Below are positions 34,911 to 35,146 of a DNA stretch of 35,146 nt, one piece after another (the stretch's first letter is position 1; every line of letters begins with the position of its first letter). The position numbers and the translations under genes were made by a program. Below the pieces are notes generated by a model, which was not told the DNA's origin, ran no database searches, and saw nothing but the letters and a program-made list of their open reading frames with translations. This stretch comes from Verrucomicrobiota bacterium (lineage in GTDB: Bacteria; Verrucomicrobiota; Verrucomicrobiia; Chthoniobacterales; UBA10450), in contig QHOV01000146.1 in the NCBI GenBank assembly GCA_003218885.1, positions 1 through 35,146 of the forward strand, written 5' to 3'.

Positions 34911-35146
34911 ATGCCGAAATCACACGGCAAACCAAAACCAATAGAAGCTCAAATGGAATCTTCGAAGAGCGAAGATCCAGAGCAAACCGACAGCCCGCCT
35001 GTTCCGCAGGAGGAAGAATCTGTGCCGGAAGCTGGTGCGAATGTGGAGAGTGTCCAGTCCGAGGACTGGTGGAGCATGTCGGAACCAGCTCCGGATTGGT
35101 CTCAACCTGAGACTGAAGCTCCGGCCACGGAAGTCATTCCCCGAAA
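34911..35146 (+). CDS. Partial acidic/proline-rich hypothetical protein (runs off right edge)
   Basis: Own translation: MPKSHGKPKPIEAQMESSKSEDPEQTDSPPVPQEEESVPEAGANVESVQSEDWWSMSEPAPDWSQPETEAPATEVIPR..., open to the edge. Confidence 0.55.
   Translation, partial: MPKSHGKPKPIEAQMESSKSEDPEQTDSPPVPQEEESVPEAGANVESVQSEDWWSMSEPAPDWSQPETEAPATEVIPR

Noticed and set aside
1-35146. CRISPR array, prophage, IS element, toxin-antitoxin or phage-defence island
   Set aside because: No regularly spaced direct repeats, no transposase, integrase, structural phage or Cas-like ORFs; gene content is housekeeping.

Overview
35 kb of ordinary-looking bacterial chromosome, about 55% GC. The gene content suggests Verrucomicrobiota (inference only). 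There is no prophage, IS transposase or CRISPR array. About 30 CDSs are supportable, including thiG, an orphan DNA methyltransferase, thrC, a tRNA-Thr(CGT), an ATP-grasp/GCS2 ligase pair, dnaA-dnaN, a site-2 protease, a geranylgeranyl-reductase-like flavoprotein, folD, ubiX, two alpha/beta-hydrolases, accA, an AsmA-like protein, nfo and an rpmE-prfA-prmC-murA operon. Two edge CDSs and two small ORFs are missing from the supplied ORF track. The most unusual signal is a dense population of dispersed palindromic repeats in several families. The most notable are two-hairpin elements bounded by CTGTAG...CTACAG or GGTAGGG...CCCTACC. They sit in most intergenic gaps and also inside genes: a 60-bp element inserted in frame in the flavoprotein gene, a two-hairpin element in frame in a putative secreted Cys-protease-like protein, a heptamer array in frame in prmC, a repeat that supplies the start region of nfo, and elements that supply stop codons. 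Separately, folD carries an apparent internal deletion plus frameshift next to one of these repeats.
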